Origin: Gautieria morchelliformis
Taxonomy: Eukaryota > Basidiomycota > Agaricomycetes > Gomphales > Gomphaceae
Direction of reading: 5' to 3'
Length of the DNA stretch: 64,000 bases
NCBI GenBank assembly: GCA_015179125.1
Contig: WHVA01000346.1
Coordinates: 60,985 to 124,984, forward strand
The first letter of the stretch is position 1. Each line of letters starts with the position of its first letter. The notes beneath the pieces are model-generated. The model saw only the letters and a list, made by a program, of their open reading frames with translations. It had not been told where the DNA came from and ran no database searches. Of the stretch, positions 42,484 to 51,968 are shown piece after piece. Position numbers and translations under genes: made by a program.

Positions 42484-43836
42484 CGTGCTGCGTCCTCGAA
42501 GCATGGGACACGAGGGATTGAAATGCCAGCGAGCAGATTTGGCGAGGGGCACCGGGGTGTGTCCTATAGAACTCACGGAGTTTGTCTGGAGCGGAAACAT
42601 CTTGCTCCGGGACCCACGAATTCTCCTCGTACCCATACCCTTCCCATTTCACGAGGAATTGGAGTCATCCTCGCACAAACCGGCTGGCCAGGATCTGTTC
42701 CACCACATAGTGCTCTTCCCCATCTACAATTTCCGGCGGTGGTGGTGGATGAGCCTTCCGACCTGGAATTGGGTCCTCAAGCATAGGGAGTAACTTCACC
42801 ATGTTGAAGACGGGGTGGAGGCGGGACATGGACATCGGAAGTCGGAGGTGGTATGCATTCCGTCCAACCCTCCGCGTCACTGTGAAGGGCCCAAGGTAAC
42901 GGTGGGCAAGCTTCTGCGAAGGGCGTGTGGTGTGGATGTCACTTGCATCTAGATACACCTTGTCTCCAACTTGGTACTCTGGGGCAGGAACCCGGCGTTG
43001 GTTGTAGTACCTTGCCATGTCATCCTTGGCCTTCGCAAGGGCTGACTTGGCTTCCGAAAGGGTGGAGTCCATGTGGTCTCGGAACTCATTGACAGTCTCG
43101 AGTTGGGAGTCAGCCTGGTGTGGTTCGAAGCCCATCCGCGGGTGTCGTCCGGAGTCAAGGATGAAGGGAGTCTGTTGTGTGGTGGAATGGACAGGTTGTT
43201 GTATTGGAATTCCGCCAGTGGAAGTAACTCATCCCAGTCGTCCTGCCTCTCATTGACAAAGAGGCAGACATATTGCTCCAACTCCTGATTGACCCGTTCC
43301 GTCTGTCCGTCACCCTGCGGATGGTACGCTGTGGTGGTAGCCAGCTTTATGCCGAGCAGGCGGTAGAGCTCCCGAGTCAATTCCGCGACAAATTGCGGAC
43401 CTCGGTCGGAAACAACTTGCTTCGGGAGCCCATGCAACTTCCAGACATGTGCAAGGAACAGGTGGGCCGCTCCGAGGGCTGTGATCGTCGTGTGCGTCAG
43501 AATGAATTGGGACACCTTGCTTACCGAATCCACGACGTTCATGATCGCGTCGTAGCCATGAGACTCTGGGAGTTCAACGATGAAGTTGACACTGATGGTG
43601 TCCCAGCGGGATTCGGGAATCGGGAGCGGAACAAGTTCTCCGACGGGCGGATGTCGTTGTGCTTTGGTTCGGAGACAAAGGTCACATGTCTTCACATACT
43701 GTCCAATGTAGCAGGACATCTGAGGCCACCAGTAATTCCGAGCCACTAACTCCAGCGTCTTCCACCTGCCAGCATGCCCAGCGACTTGTGTGTCGTGGTG
43801 CTGGGACACAATGCGGTGGCGGAGGTCTTCCGCACT
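42484..43836 (-). pseudogene. Gypsy B integrase and chromodomain
   Basis: From 43836 downward: DLRHRIVSQHHDTQVAGHAG, CDLCLRTKAQRHPP, the DDE core (SVNFIVELP with the first Asp changed to Asn, VSDRGPQF, NQELEQYV), the linker, and the chromodomain RGRLQFLVKWEGYGYEENSW (about 42700-42640). A frameshift at about 43180 separates the core from the linker. It preserves CGA at the chromodomain start where gypsy A has TGA, and has CAA where gypsy A has TGA at 7286, so it is a useful comparator. Confidence 0.9.
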
Positions 43837-45659
43837 GCACAAAACCTGAACCGTCGTCAAGCACGCTGGTCACTCTACCTCTCTCGCTTTGATTTTGAGC
43901 TGATCCATCATCCTGGTCGTCATTCAGCCAAGCCTGATGCACTCTCACGACGCGTGGATCATAAGCGGGGGGAGGAAGACAACCAAAATCAAGTCTTACT
44001 TACCCCTGACTTGTTCCACATCAAGGCGAATCCCCCAGAGGCTGGTGCGCAGTTAGTCCCAGGTGAAGGTGATGCTTTCCTCAATCGAGTAAGGAACTGT
44101 GTAGACCGGGATGAAAAGGTTGTCAAGGCTCTCAAAGAACTGGGATCCTCTGGCAATTTACGAGGAGAAGAGTGGTCTGAACAGGATGGGCTTGTCCTCT
44201 ATCACAACAAAGTGTACGTTCTGCTTGATGCAAAACTACGACATGACATAGTGAAAGCGCACCATGACATGCCTCTCACCGGTCACCCTGGTCGTTGGAG
44301 AACCACTGAACTAGTTGCTCGGAGTTACTGGTGGCCTGGGATGGGACGTTACATTGCAAAATATGTGAAGGCCTGTGACCTGTGCAACCGGACAAAAACC
44401 TTCCCTGCTTCTCCCATTGGCAAGCTTCTACCAAACCGTATCCCAGACCGTAGATCGCAGGTTATGTCTGTTGACTTGATTGTAGAACTGCCTACCAGTC
44501 ATGGCTATGATGCTCTCCTTGTTGTTGTCGATCGCCTCTCAAAGCGTGCACATGTCATTCCCACCACTTCAGATGTAACTTCAGTGGGAGTTGCCCGACT
44601 CTTCCGTGATCATGTTTGGAAACTTCATGGGCTCCCTGAAGAAATCATCAGTGATCGAGGCACACAGTTCATCTCCCAGTTCATGCGTGAACTGAACAAA
44701 CTTCTTGGTGTCAAGGTCGCTGCCTCTACTGCTTATCACCCCCAAACTGATGGACAGACTGAAAGGGTTAATCAGGAGATTGAGCAATACCTTCGACTAT
44801 TCATCAACCAGCGTCAGGATGATTGGTTTGAATGGATATCCTTGGCCGAGTTTGCCTATAACAACCGAATCCATGCCTCAACCCAGACTACACCTTTCAT
44901 GTTGGACAGTGGCCAACATCCAAGGCTGGGACTGGAACCAGTCCGGGAAACTCGACTCAAGGCCCTGGGTGAGTTCACAACGCGGATGGAAGCGGCCACG
45001 AGAGAAGCTCGTTCAGCCCTGTCCAAGGCAGCAGAGGACATGGCACGCTTCTATGACATGCACCATAAAGCAGCCCCAGTTTATAAGCTTGGTGACAAGG
45101 TCTGGCTCAATGCACAAAACATCACAACCACTCGCCCAATGAAGAAGCTAGACCACAAGTGGCTAGGTCCCTACATGGTTAATAAGGTGGTCTCACGAAA
45201 TGCCTATGGTCTAAATCTTCCTGCATCCTTTGGTCGCACACATCCAGTGTTCTCTGTCGTCCTGCTTCGGCCATATGAAGATGACCCAATTCTTGAACGT
45301 CATGCCCCTCCACCACCCCCCCTGTCATACGGGATGGAGCCGAAGAATATGAAGTTGAAAGGGTTCTAGACAGCAGGATGTTCCGTGGAAGGTTGGAGTA
45401 TCTCGTGCGCTGGAAGGGCTATGGAGCTGCCGACGATCTCTGGCTACCAGCAAAAGATGTCTCTGGGACAAAGCAACTCATTAAGGAATTTCACTGGCAG
45501 AACCCAGAGGCACCTCAGCGTATCTCAGCAGCCACATACATGTCCCTCCCTTTCCAGAGATTTCAGAACTTCACAGAACCTTCCAGGCAAACTCTCTTCG
45601 ACTGGACAGCAGGCAGGGCTTCTACTCATAATGTCAAGGGTCCAGGACCCCAAAGATAA
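43837..45659 (+). pseudogene. Gypsy D RNase H end, integrase and chromodomain
   Basis: An upstream ATG at 43774 lies in antisense gypsy B sequence, making a chimeric 531-codon open frame (43774-45369). The gypsy D part reads RNase H C-terminus (HSAKPDALSRR), H2C2 (HHDMPLTGHPGRW, CDLCNRTK), the core with SVDLIVELP, ISDRGTQF and NQEIEQYLRLF, then the linker. The frame is broken only at a 7-C run (45316-45322); one more C would read directly into VIRDGAEEYEVERVLDSR and the chromodomain RGRLEYLVRWKGYGAADDLW, ending TAA at 45657. This is the best preserved integrase in the window. Confidence 0.9.
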
Positions 45660-45765
45660 GCGATATTGGCCTCCGCCTAACCAATTCATTCCGATAAGCT
45701 ATATATCCCCTCTCCACCTGTGACCGCTCGCTTCCACTGCATCGACCCCACCACATCCATCAACT

Positions 45766-46363
45766 ATGTCCTCGCCCGCCATTGAGCTTGTTGCCCTCCC
45801 CAGCTTCACCCAAAACCTCTCCGACCTGCCAAACATGTCACGTGTCGATCCCACCCTCCTGCACTTCTCCGGCTTCTCGTCATCCAGAGCAGCCAGTGAA
45901 GCCAAGCTACAAAGGATGCTTGACTGCCATGATCTCGACGTCGCATGGTCTTCAAAGTGGTCCGTCAGCTCTGAGGACCTCACACCAGCGAAGAGTCAGG
46001 CACCCACTTGCCCTGCACTCGCATTCCTCAGACCCCGACAAAGACGAGAGAACACGTACTACATCAGCGACCCTGTCTTTCTCAACGATGGAACCCCCCC
46101 GTGTGGAACCCCCTACACTTTCGAAGGCTGGGTGGGGCGACGTTTCCGTAACATGGCAGGAGAGCAAATACATCGAGCAAGGTTCCGAGGGCCGCACTTG
46201 CCCATGGGACCCCAATCCCCCTGAGCTCATCATTGACCTGCGTTACCAGGAAGGGAAGGGTCAGGAGAGATGGTGGTCCCGCCTGTGGCATACTTGGAAA
46301 CGATGTCTCGGTGGATGTTGGGGGCTAGGTGGCAGCTGTGCTTGTTGGGACGACAAGCATTGA
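45766..46363 (+). pseudogene. Gypsy D accessory ORF next to the polypurine tract, function unknown
   Basis: ATG 45766 opens MSSPAIELVALPSFTQNL...LLHFSGFSSSRAASEAKL; the frame stays open to 46224. A switch of frame near 46095 gives a Trp-rich C-terminus (AGWGDVSVTWQESKYIEQ, then GQERWWSRLWHTWKRCLGG) that ends TGA exactly where the polypurine tract starts, so the intended product was probably about 200 residues with one frameshift. No known domain, and no signal peptide or membrane span is evident. Its position between integrase and LTR parallels the larger accessory ORF of gypsy C. Confidence 0.5.
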
Positions 46364-46374
46364 GAGGGGGGTGA
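46362..46374 (+). promoter_or_regulatory. Polypurine tract of gypsy D
   Basis: GAGAGGGGGGTGA directly precedes the LTR at 46375, nearly identical to that of gypsy A. Confidence 0.8.
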
Positions 46375-46792
46375 TGTCAGGGTTCACGTGTTTCCTTCCA
46401 CAAGTTTCTATTTCCTTCCATGAGTTTCCGCCACCTTCCGTCAGTTTCCATAACCTTCCATCACCTTCCGTCACATGTCACTTTCCATCACATGTCACCT
46501 TCCATCACATGTCACTTTCCGTCACTTTCCGTAACCTTCTACAAGTTTCCATCTCCTCTATTATGTAAGCCTTGCCAGCGCTATAAGACTGTAGCCCGTG
46601 TGGTGGCGTTTCCTCAGCTTGATCTCTGAGGATACCCACTACACAAGCAAGTCCCCATGTATCTATCGTTGGTAGAGTTATAAACTGAGGATACCCACTA
46701 CACAGTTGGTCATTGTCCTAGTATCGGCTCTTATCTCCTTGAGTATCTTTGGTTGTGGCTTCGTCATTAGTGTTGCCCTCACAGGTATGACA
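46375..46792 (+). repeat. 3' LTR of gypsy D (418 bp)
   Basis: Starts TGTCAGGGTTCACG and ends GGTATGACA, so the ends form a TGTCA/TGACA inverted repeat. It contains a degenerate tandem block of CTTCCATCACATGTCAC-like units (about 46440-46540) and two copies of CTGAGGATACCCACTACACA (46624 and 46684). Confidence 0.88.
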
Positions 46793-48109
46793 GGAAGCAT
46801 GGCTCTTGTTCCTTTGTAGTTAACTCTCTTCATGTATGAGCTTTATCTCACAATCTGGTTTTGCTCCTTTCCAACTACCGAGGAAGAGGAGACATGGGCT
46901 AGCTACTTGATAGCTTTTAGAGCACAATGGAAAAGTGAAACAATTGGGTGACTTTGCAACTGCGCAAAGTTATATGTGGCGAACAATGGAACTCATCACA
47001 ATGGGGTGACATGGTTTGTCACTAGCTTGCATCAATGTCCCCGTTCCGAGTTCCGTCCCTGTTCCGAGTTCCGTCCCCGTTCCGAGTTCCGTCCCCCATT
47101 CCAGAAACAATGTCAGAAGTGAAGCGGCCCACATAATATGCAGGATCTAGGGTCAGTCATGTTGTGGGAAACTGGAAACAGGCCAAGCTAAGAGGGATGC
47201 AATGATTTGGTGCTACCAGACCCATGCATACATCTCCTCTTTCAGCTCACTCTCCCTCATGTCTCTGGCCAACACCAAGGAGTGGATGGGTGTGCATGGA
47301 ACAGGATTGGAGATGGTCGGAACAGAAAAGGCCATGAATGGAATGTGGGAATGTGAGCTGGGGCATTGACAGTTGTAAGATGCCTAGAGGCAGTGGGGAG
47401 GAAGGCAGGGGCAGCTACATGTTCACACAAATGGCAGGTTGGACAGTGTGGGGGTGAACGTGAGCAACGATGAAAGCAAATGAATCTGAGGGTACATGGA
47501 AGTGAATGAAGTTCCCCTGAGACAGCTCCAAGCACTGTGAAACGGGCATGGGTTGGATACAATGGATATTGAATTCCCCAGCTATGGGTACTGACCAGAT
47601 ACCACTGGAATCCATTATGTTTTCATTGTACTGTTTTAATTGGTAAACACTGCACTGCATTGCATCACAGTGAACAACACTATTGTGCAATGGGTCACAT
47701 TGGAGTTTGAAACTGCTTTCCCAGCTATAGGTACTGACCAGATACCATGGGAATACATTAGGTTTTCATCATGTTTTTTTTTAAAATTGGTAAACACTGC
47801 AATGATTGATAGTGTGGTGCCATGTATAACATTGTAAATATTTATTTTGTGGTCACTGTGCTGCATTGTGTCACAGTGGGCTACACTACTGTGCGACGGA
47901 GCACATTGGGTTTTGACATTGGAATAGTTGTTAGTGCGGAGCATTGGACACCATTGCCAAACACTGTCCTCTGGTGTGTGACAGGGCACCCCAGTGGCCA
48001 GCATTGGAAATCGGGGTAGTGGAGTGGCTGTAGCCCCGGGTTGCATTGGCGCCCAGGGCCAATCAGTGGGGACATGAGTAATGGGGGTATTACTGAGCTT
48101 CCCATTCTG
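46793..48109. other. No gene; LTR relic and tandem duplications
   Basis: No coding sequence recognised. It contains the LTR relic at about 47038-47170 and an imperfect tandem duplication with a 143 bp offset (GCTATGGGTACTGACCAGATACC at 47581 and GCTATAGG... at 47724). Confidence 0.55.
47038..47170 (+). repeat. Diverged solo-LTR relic related to gypsy A/B, with a 17 bp minisatellite
   Basis: Three units of GTTCCGAGTTCCGTCCC (47043-47095) are followed by CAGAAACAATGTCAGAAGTG and a CATAATATGCAGGATCTAGG stretch. This parallels CGGAACAGTGTCGGAAATCA...TAATAGGTGGCATCAAGG in the gypsy A LTR. Confidence 0.5.
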
Positions 48110-49134
48110 CTTGCTGCCCGTGTTTCGTCCTTCGCGACGACCTGCAAAATAATGCGTAAGGTGTTGCTTCCAGGTTGCGCAGCTCAGTTAGCTGATCAAT
48201 TGTTTAGTTTTTCACACCAGTGCGGTGAGAACACTCATGAGGCAGCTCGTCTCAGTTTCCGTCGGTCCATTCCCAGACAACGGTGGTGTACATTTACTTA
48301 CTCTGATATTCTTCTCTTTCAGGCGACACCATCAGATTCTTGCCAGCCCTAAGGTATCGGGAGCTCCCAGCTGGTGGAGGTGCCGACCGTTCCATGCTTA
48401 TTTTACCCAACATCGAGCTGAATTTCCACGCAGACCTCAGGATTTCTGACAGTCTTGAGCTACTTACCCCCTTCCTCCACAACCACACCCAGGTCTCTGC
48501 AGGCGACCTGATTCAATTCGCCACTGCGTCCCACTTCATTGCGAGATCAGATCACGTTGACCCCTCAATCAAGGCTGTTCCCTTCGACTCGATGCCTTTC
48601 ACCTTCGACACTCAAGTTTTCCTCGAGGTTTTGCTCAATGGTACTGGATTCCCCGGAACTCCAAACAACACCAGTCAGTTTAGCTTTCCTTGACGCTTTG
48701 CTGTATCTAATTTGAATTTTCAGGCAAGGCCTTGACCCCCCTTCCTTGGGGTTCTGGGGTGAATGCGGGAGAGATGTGTCTCCAATCCGACTTCCTCATC
48801 GCTCGTGACCCTCACACAGCTTGCACATGGCAAGGCTTCGTCAATGAGCAAGAAACGATCTCCAATGCCTTCAAGGATGTTATCGCTAAGCTCGCCGTGA
48901 TTGGTCAGAACTCATACAAGTTGATTGACTGCTCTGAAGTCATTCTTGACCCCATGCCTGCCTCCGGAAAGCCAGCGATGTATGTATTTCTCCTTGTCAC
49001 ACCATTTTCTCATCTAATAATTTATGTAGCTTCCCCGCCACCCAGACACAGACTGACGTTGAAGTGGCGGCTATGCAATTCCCTCCCTGCCCCTCAGCAC
49101 TGACCCTGGTGTAACAGAGACTATCATCCCGTGA
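48110..49134 (+). pseudogene. Class II (ligninolytic-type) heme peroxidase, defective
   Basis: Exon pieces: an N-terminal exon (CCPCFVLRDDLQ, 48112-48150), QCGENTHEAARLSF (48219-48262), GGGADRSMLILPNIELNFHA..LLTPFLHNHTQVSAGDLIQFA (48375-48530), SDHVDPSIKAVPFDSMPFTF..FLEVLLNGTGFPG (48550-48660), then after an intron SDFLIARDPHTACTWQGFVN..AKLAVIG..LIDCSEVI (48790-48950) and FPATQTQTDVE (about 49030). These are hallmarks of fungal manganese/lignin/versatile peroxidases, secreted enzymes that oxidise lignin. It is not functional: the distal-heme 'FHDAIG' segment reads FRRSIP, and about 65 residues between QFA and the ASH proximal-histidine motif are missing. A related broken copy lies inverted at 63474-64000. 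Confidence 0.85.
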
Positions 49135-50185
49135 GGTGATTGTGCCATCTGATTTATTGTAATACTAATTACAAGTAACAAATTGTATGCCTGTGCGGCG
49201 TCCCCTTCGACAACTTCGCACACCCGCAGGTCCGGGCCCGGCCTGACCCTTCTTCCAAGGCCAGGCTTGGAATTTGACAAGCCCAGGCTCCTTCAGGCCG
49301 AGATGAAGCCCGGGATTTGAGCCCAGCCCAAGCCCGGAAAACACTAGGTTGCACAGCTAAGTCAGGTACATTGTTACCATGTGGACCTTTGAGTGTAAGT
49401 GTGTCCAAGGGACTCCCACATACTCTTCACTGTAACGTCTGAATCGGTGCCTCAGAAGCTAGGATCATGTCATACCGGTTTCACCGCCTCTCTGCGCACA
49501 TTTACCACGAGGTCTATACCAGTTCCCGAGCCACCTCCAGGCCAGCTCATCATCATGGCCCGGCGCTGTGCATTGTCTGCACGACAGCTACATCCACGTG
49601 GACTGCCTACAGTCTCCTGTGAAAGCATCTGACGGCGTCGATACCCGGGATGTTCCACGACCTGAGTGTCAAGGAGAGCGGTGCTACAGCAACATTCAGA
49701 GCAATGCTGGGTTGCTGCTATGGCCCTGTGGCGGGGTGATATGGAGACTGGAGGTTGAATGCTGGATGCTATATCCGAGCACATGCTGGGCATGCATTAT
49801 GGGTCATTGTAGGAAATACATGTACCTACTCCATGTAGCATAGCGTGGATAAATTGTGGACGTGGAATTCGAGTGACGGTCTGAGTGCATACAGGGCTAC
49901 GTGAACTAATTGCTGCAGCTCGACCATGCCAATGCAGTACTGTTCGTGTCAGACACTCGAGAGCACATGGAATCGACATGATATTCGCATCAGTCCCCTT
50001 TACTAACATACTGCCACTGTGGGGGGCACATGTGCGGAGGCCGGCACTGTGTGAGGTAAACTTGACAACTCGAAGTGCACAACAGTGGCATGTAAACCAA
50101 AACCAAGGGGAATGACTTATTCCTCACCTAGTACAATTCGAACAATAACAAATGGCACAAGCAACATCTTTGATCATGACGTAGC
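48576..50185 (+). repeat. Left arm of a large inverted duplication (>=1.6 kb)
   Basis: The arm matches the reverse complement of 62391-64000. It starts at or before TGTTCCCTTCGACTCGA (48576) and ends at GACGTAGC (50185). It carries the 3' half of the peroxidase, a GC-rich AGCCCGGGC stretch and a noncoding tail. The arms differ by substitutions and small indels. Confidence 0.9.
49195..49360. repeat. GC-rich hAT-like subterminal repeat block (inverted copy at ~63240-63390)
   Basis: Dense GCCCGGCC, AAGCCCGGG and GCCCAGCCC words end near AAAACACTAGG. The composition resembles the ends of the hAT remnant at 32-34 kb. It lies in both arms of the inverted duplication, so it predates that duplication. 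Ends not resolved. Confidence 0.4.
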
Positions 50186-50949
50186 TGTTGGGTGCATTTA
50201 TGCTCCTGCACCAAAATCAAGCATAATATATCCAATTTGTTGTGTGGTTTCTCAATTTCTTTTCACATTGTTCTTGTATCATGCATCCATTTCTCTGGTT
50301 ATTTTCGAAATTTTCCACTCACTCCCTATCTCTCCATTTTATCTTGTTATTCCTACTTTCACAAGCGGCTGCACTCAGCGGAGTCTGAAATGACTTCGAC
50401 GCGCGAGCTCTTGGGCGCTAAAGGGCCAGGTAGTAGTACATGCGCAGTGAAACAGATTTCCCCCCTCTCTCAGTGACAATTAAATTCACTGAGAGAGGCA
50501 AGTGAACTAGTCTAGTATTCTTTCGATTTATTAACCTAGAAATCCTCTGTAGTGAATTGTTTTCTAGGTAGTGTATAATATATTTACAGTGACAATTAAA
50601 TTCACTGAGAGAGTGAATTGTTTTCTAGTCTATTCTTTTGAGGAACAAGTCCATACCTATTGCCTATAATTCCTGTCTACTACAGCCAGTCCTTTCAAGT
50701 AGCTGGATTTCAGTTTTTCGAGTGGGTTTACCAAATATGCAGATTTGAGAGCAGATACTGCCTGATTAGCGCAGTTTGCAGATTTTGCGTCCAACAGCGT
50801 CCGATCCTAGCATAACCTCTTTTCACCGGGGGTGAGGCCACTATCACTGCAGTAACTGAGGGCACTTAATATAAGTACATTACGCACCAATTTTTCAGTG
50901 CCCAAGTTACTGATAATAAGTAATCGGGGAGCAGATTTTTGACGCTTCC
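50186..50949. other. No gene; short palindromic repeats
   Basis: Noncoding. CTCTCTCAGTGA and TCACTGAGAGAG around CAATTAAAT form a 12 bp hairpin (50465-50497). The core CAGTGACAATTAAATTCACT recurs at about 50588, each followed by a GTGAATTGTTTTCTAG motif. This looks like a fragment of a small foldback element. Confidence 0.5.
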
Positions 50950-51094
50950 TCTCGATAAGCTTGGTACTGAAATCTAGTAGCTAGAATGTCCGCTTTCAGT
51001 GTCCTAGAACACTGATTTTCAGTTCTTAAGTTACTTATAAATGGTACTTTAGAACACAATATAACAGTGCTTTCTATTACTGAAAGACAGAAAT
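50950..51094. repeat. Possible small foldback element interrupting the DnaJ relic
   Basis: Rich in CAGTGCC/AACACTG and CTGAAAGA/CAGTTC words that pair loosely. A stretch with similar words (AGCACTGATTTGTCAGTGCTC) occurs at 52875-53000. Limits unclear. Confidence 0.3.
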
Positions 51095-51968
51095 ACATAG
51101 ATTGAAAGCTATGTCCCAACCCACCCAACATCGCCCTACGCACCTCCTCAACCCCAATGCTCTCGGTGCAATACAAACTCGTCTCCTTCCACCGCTAACC
51201 ACCCTTGTTCTTACCACCCAGGACGCGTATAATGATGTCGCCCGCCTCCCAGTCCGGGCTCTCGTCGCCCTCACCCTCAAACACGAACTCACTGCCCTCA
51301 GCAATGCCCATGGGGACATTGAGCGCATAGTGCTGCATGTGTGGAACAAGCATGTGGGACACGTCTGGATGTGCAAGTCCTCCAACGCAGAAGTGGTCGC
51401 AGAAGACCTTTATGTTAATCATGAACTGGATGCCGAGTCGCAGGATCGCAAGAAATGGAGATGAAGGAATGGGCATCGAAAGCAATAATTGTCAGAGCAG
51501 AAATCACACAAAGACAATGTTTGGAACCTACGTTGATCTCCACACCCTTATACATATCCTCAAGGCTCACTTCAAAGTCGCTTGTTGTCATGGGCCTGCG
51601 GCGGACCTCCTGTTGTTGAGCTGCAGTGTCACAGGATCATAAATGTCATGAATGATATGGCACATGAGTATGAGGAGTATTATATGGCAAAGTATCATTT
51701 TGAGCGTGCAGAACGATAAATTAACAATGAAACGACTCACGTCCGCCGCCACCGAAGAAGGACGAAAACATATCGAAGGGATTGGCCTGCTGGCCACCTT
51801 CGTGCTGTCTCAGGCCTTTCTGGATGAGAGGGAAGGGTAATGGTTGTCAGCTCATGTCCAGGCAAGTATAAAACGAGAAGTGACAAAGTAAAGTAAAGCT
51901 CAAAGAACAATGACAAGGGCAAATTGCAACACGTACCTCCCCATGTCGCTCATAAAGGCCATGTTTCT
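51095..51968 (-). pseudogene. ER-type DnaJ (Scj1/ERdj3-like Hsp40) fragment
   Basis: On the minus strand: end of the J domain KHGLYERHGE (about 51968-51938, flanked by CAG and GTACGT splice signals), then LRQHEGGQQANPFDMFSSFF (about 51825-51765), then after an intron QEVRRRPMTTSDFEVSLEDM / YKGVEINV (about 51610-51540), then QFMINIKVFCDH and, directly, HYALNVPMGIAEGSEFVFEG / EGDESPDWEAGDIIIRV (about 51330-51220) and SIGVEEVRRAML. These are typical of luminal type-I Hsp40s that help BiP fold secreted proteins. Most of the CxxCxGxG zinc domain between FCDH and HYALN is missing, and the 5' part of the J domain and the C-terminus are absent, so this is a relic. Confidence 0.78.

Larger units (their letters stand above)
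41979..43836 (-). mobile_element. Gypsy B: truncated minus-strand copy of the gypsy A family
   Basis: On the minus strand: RNase H/integrase junction at 43836, integrase, chromodomain, polypurine tract, then a complete 3' LTR (41979-42468). It is collinear with 6560-8414 of gypsy A. Everything 5' of the H2C2 region is missing because the sequence changes abruptly to gypsy D at ~43836. Confidence 0.92.
43837..46792 (+). mobile_element. Gypsy D: 5'-truncated Ty3/gypsy element of a second family
   Basis: It begins abruptly inside RNase H (AQNLNRRQARWSLYLSRFDF) at the junction with gypsy B, then has integrase, chromodomain, an extra ORF, a polypurine tract and a 3' LTR (46375-46792). The LTR differs in sequence and length from the gypsy A/B family. 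No 5' LTR is present. Confidence 0.9.

Noticed and set aside
49470..49793. 107-codon minus-strand frame, also in the right arm (62787-63035)
   Set aside because: It is present in both arms because of the duplication, but the arms differ by frame-changing indels and no motif is recognisable, so coding is not supported.
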